DNA of 64,000 nucleotides from Massospora cicadina (lineage: Eukaryota; Entomophthoromycota; Entomophthoromycetes; Entomophthorales; Entomophthoraceae). Under the pieces are notes generated by a model. The model did not search any database, was not told the origin of the DNA, and saw only the letters and a list, made by a program, of their open reading frames with translations. Position 1 is the first letter of the stretch; each line of letters begins with the position of its first letter. This document shows, piece after piece, positions 61,630 through 64,000 of this stretch. Position numbers and translations under genes: made by a program. Location of the stretch: the NCBI GenBank assembly GCA_022478985.1, contig JAKSZP010007901.1:248001-312000 (forward strand). The letters are read 5' to 3'.

Positions 61630-64000
61630 TTACACAATGCAGCTGGAGTAAAGCAACCATGCATGAACAAATGGACGCTTACATATCCACCTTGCCCGAT
61701 AACCTAGCTGCATGGGTAGTGAACCTTTAAGCAGACCAGGTTTACCTTCCTCATTAAATGAGTATAGTGACCTGGTGGATCTCTTGACTTCCAGAAGAGT
61801 CCCTGGATGCAGCCAGGTCTGAATTATTGTCGCTGCAACTGGATCCCTCTCAATAACAAAATATACCACACATTTCCATATTTTAGCCTAGTCCTGTAAC
61901 GGATGGGGCTCCCAAGGCCCAGCCTGCCACCAGCCCTAAACCTACATCCCATATGTGGCTGTACCAACTCTGAATGGTCCTGTCCTGTTGTATGGCCTTG
62001 CTGAACATACCAGGCCAAGTTATGTTGCACTGGCCTCTGTCGCCTCAGGCTACTCTAGCTCCATCCCCTCTCACCATGGCAAGACCACTCCAAAAGGATC
62101 TCGGTGCATCCACCCCCTTCCTCTCCTCCTCATCGTACCACCATCCACACTCCCAACCTTGCTTAAATAAACACAATTAAGTAAAACAAGTTCAGCAAAT
62201 AGCGGCCTTTATTGGAAGTAGACTCAGAGTCAGAGTAGAATTCCAAAGTGAGGTCCATTGGGGCTGACCTTAATTTGAAATACTTCCTAAAAAGGCTAAA
62301 TGAGTTATGGGTAATGAGGGGCACAAAAGCCTCTGGAATTGATGGCATCCAGGCAACTCAGCGGCAAAATGGGGGAACCTCATAAAAAATAAACAATTAA
62401 ATAAATAATTTATTTAAATTATTCTGTTATTGACCCAAATAGGAAATCCTACTTGGAATAACGGAATTGCAACCATTGACATACACGAATCTCATAATTT
62501 CCAACCTTATGAGGTTCATGTACAAATATCAATCATTAAAAGTCCACTCGAGATCCTCTCTTAATTATTATTCATAAGGTTTATCAGAACTTGGGAAAAG
62601 AGTTACTAAGAGCTATCACAGATACACAACTTGCTTCTATTCTGAAAGAGACAGAATAATTAGTATTCCAGATTAAGCACCAACTGTCATTAAGGCACTT
62701 AAGAAATGCCCCATCAACGAGTTCTTCCCTATGTGACCATGGCACCCCATATCCTAGTGAGGACTTAGCTCTTACAGGACACTTTGCCTTCACTCAAAGC
62801 TGTCAACATCCCTGGAGAAACTTTTGTGGCCAGTAGCCCTAGAGGAATTTAGCAACCTTACACCTTTGCTCACATACCAAACGTCTCATGAGTCCAATAA
62901 ACATGAATTAATCCTTCTCTTAACTGATTTTTCCATTCATCACCAAGTATAAGATCATCAGGGCAAAGTTACTGTAGAAGCTGTTGAAACATAGTGGACA
63001 CTGGTGTGAAAGATAACTTATTTATTCTGCCTTAATTAAATGACTTAGCCTACCAATCTCACCTGGTGGATATGCAAACTTACTGACACCTCTAAGTCCT
63101 TATATAGCTGGGAAGTTCAGAGGCTAGTAACCCTCCATCAAGTTATCACAGGTTGAAAAGAGTTTCTGTGCACTGGAGAATCTTCCTTTCTCAATCTTTC
63201 TAGCATGAGTGGCGGAATATGTACTCTCCCTACTTTGATATGGGTATTTGGCTGGTCGCTTTTGACCCAGAAGAAAATGACCTGCAGTGATAGAATTTTC
63301 CCCTTTGCCTACCAAATGCTCTTTCCTAGTTGTAATCAGTAGGGAATCTTGTCCTTAAAGTTCTAAACCAAGTTTTAGCTTTTTGCTAATGTTTATTATT
63401 TCTGTCTATTCAGCGTCATCTTCCTCCATACCGTTTGCTTTCTTGTTTAAGTCTAAGGAAGGTGCAGAACTCACTAAGGAGTACCCTGTATACTCATTTG
63501 AAACAAAGCCTATAGAGTTTTTTTGACGTCTATCTGAATAAAATTCTTGCATAAGATCTTATCTGCCCCACCAATTCCTTGATGTTATCACCTGTGCTTC
63601 TGGTTCTCAAGGCAAAAAGGGACCTTTGCCCCTGTGTGGATTATTATAAATTAATGCGGTTACTGAACCAGAAACTTACCCCATGAAAATTTTTGATGAT
63701 ACTTAACTTTTGGTTGCGAACAGCAAAATATTCTCTAAGATGGACCAATTTAATAAATTTAACCAAACTCCAGTCCACCCTAAGCATAATTGTCACACTT
63801 TTTAAGTGTCACTATTGTTGCAATTGTCTTGACTATCTAGCTGTTTATATACATTATTTACTGATTTTATATACATAACTAATATAAGATACATGGGTTT
63901 ATTTTTTAATAAATATTATTCTTTTGGCGTTGTCTTAATATGTAGTGGCCAAAGTTCTATCTTATTCCTATTGGTAACTCTTCCATGGCGCCTTAAATCG
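61630..64000 (+). mobile_element. Ty3/gypsy remnant E, runs off the window edge
   Basis: Plus-strand remnant with a possible capsid C-terminal piece at about 61650-61720 (ISTLPDNLAAWVVNL), a proline-rich stretch (61955-62180) and RT fingers at about 63611-63790. Sequence between 62200 and 63600 is where gag end and protease should lie, but no motif was placed. Its RT type resembles remnant C, not elements 1-3. It is convergent in origin with C: the two remnants face away from each other around 61200-61600, where the LTRs could have been, though none was recognised. Confidence 0.6.
63600..63790 (+). pseudogene. Reverse transcriptase fingers, remnant E
   Basis: Across two frames the translation gives GKKGPLPLC, then NAVTEPETYPMKIFDDT, then LLVANSKIFSKMDQFNKFNQ. 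This is the gypsy pattern R.CGDYR.LN..T.PD.YP.P...D....L.G..IFSKIDL..A.HQ. A stop interrupts after FDDT, and the YxDD box would be past the window or in the last 200 bp, where I do not see it. Confidence 0.75.

Noticed and set aside
1..64000. Bacterial operons, phage genes, riboswitches or origins
   Set aside because: No ribosome-binding-site/ORF clusters or bacterial families; all recognisable coding sequence is eukaryotic retroelement.

Overview
This is eukaryotic DNA made almost entirely of transposable elements, most of them decayed. I recognise no host gene, rRNA or functional tRNA gene. The background is AT-rich. The content is Ty3/gypsy LTR retrotransposons (Gag, PR, RT, RNase H and IN fragments full of stops and frameshifts), two L1-type LINEs with ORF1, endonuclease, RT and a C-terminal CCHC domain, one tRNA-derived SINE, and nested insertions. 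The host cannot be named from this sequence. A large, repeat-rich genome such as a fungus with many LINEs and gypsy elements would fit, but that is inference.

Layout. 1-4070 (-): gypsy element A, cut by the window edge (IN, RNase H, RT and an upstream ORF). 5000-7120 (+): a gag remnant with a collagen-like Gly-X-Y tract and a zinc knuckle. 7743-14055 (-): an LTR element with two nearly identical ~794-bp LTRs, no pol, and two gag-like reading regions that converge tail to tail. 14867-20375 (+): gypsy element 1, with a SINE inserted in gag. 20376-29784 (+): gypsy element 2, which uses the same LTR that closes element 1; that LTR is split by a 1.9-kb ORF1-only LINE derivative. 30236-37578 (+): gypsy element 3 with both LTRs. 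39756-42580 (-): an element with ~1.2-1.3-kb LTRs around a 302-bp interior. 42836-48060 (-): LINE-1. 49850-51900 (-): gypsy remnant D. 51900-61200 (-): gypsy remnant C, split by full-length LINE-2 at 54100-59425. 61600-64000 (+): gypsy remnant E, running off the edge.

How the parts relate. The LINEs, the ORF1-only element and the SINE all end in the same ~35-nt 3' tail, the arrangement expected when one LINE reverse transcriptase mobilises its own RNA and two kinds of non-autonomous RNA. LINE-2 and the SINE have 17-bp and 18-bp perfect target-site duplications, so both look recent. Four LTR families in the window carry versions of one primer-binding site (TGGTGCT followed by a CTACA-like core), so they appear to use the same primer tRNA. 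The pol-less LTR element at 7743-14055 would need enzymes from such autonomous relatives.

The most interesting items are the shared-tail LINE/half-LINE/SINE group, the ambisense double-gag LTR element, the collagen-like Gag present in two copies, and the long-LTR/tiny-interior element whose LTRs are built from internal repeats. All comparisons were made by eye; no alignment or database search was run.
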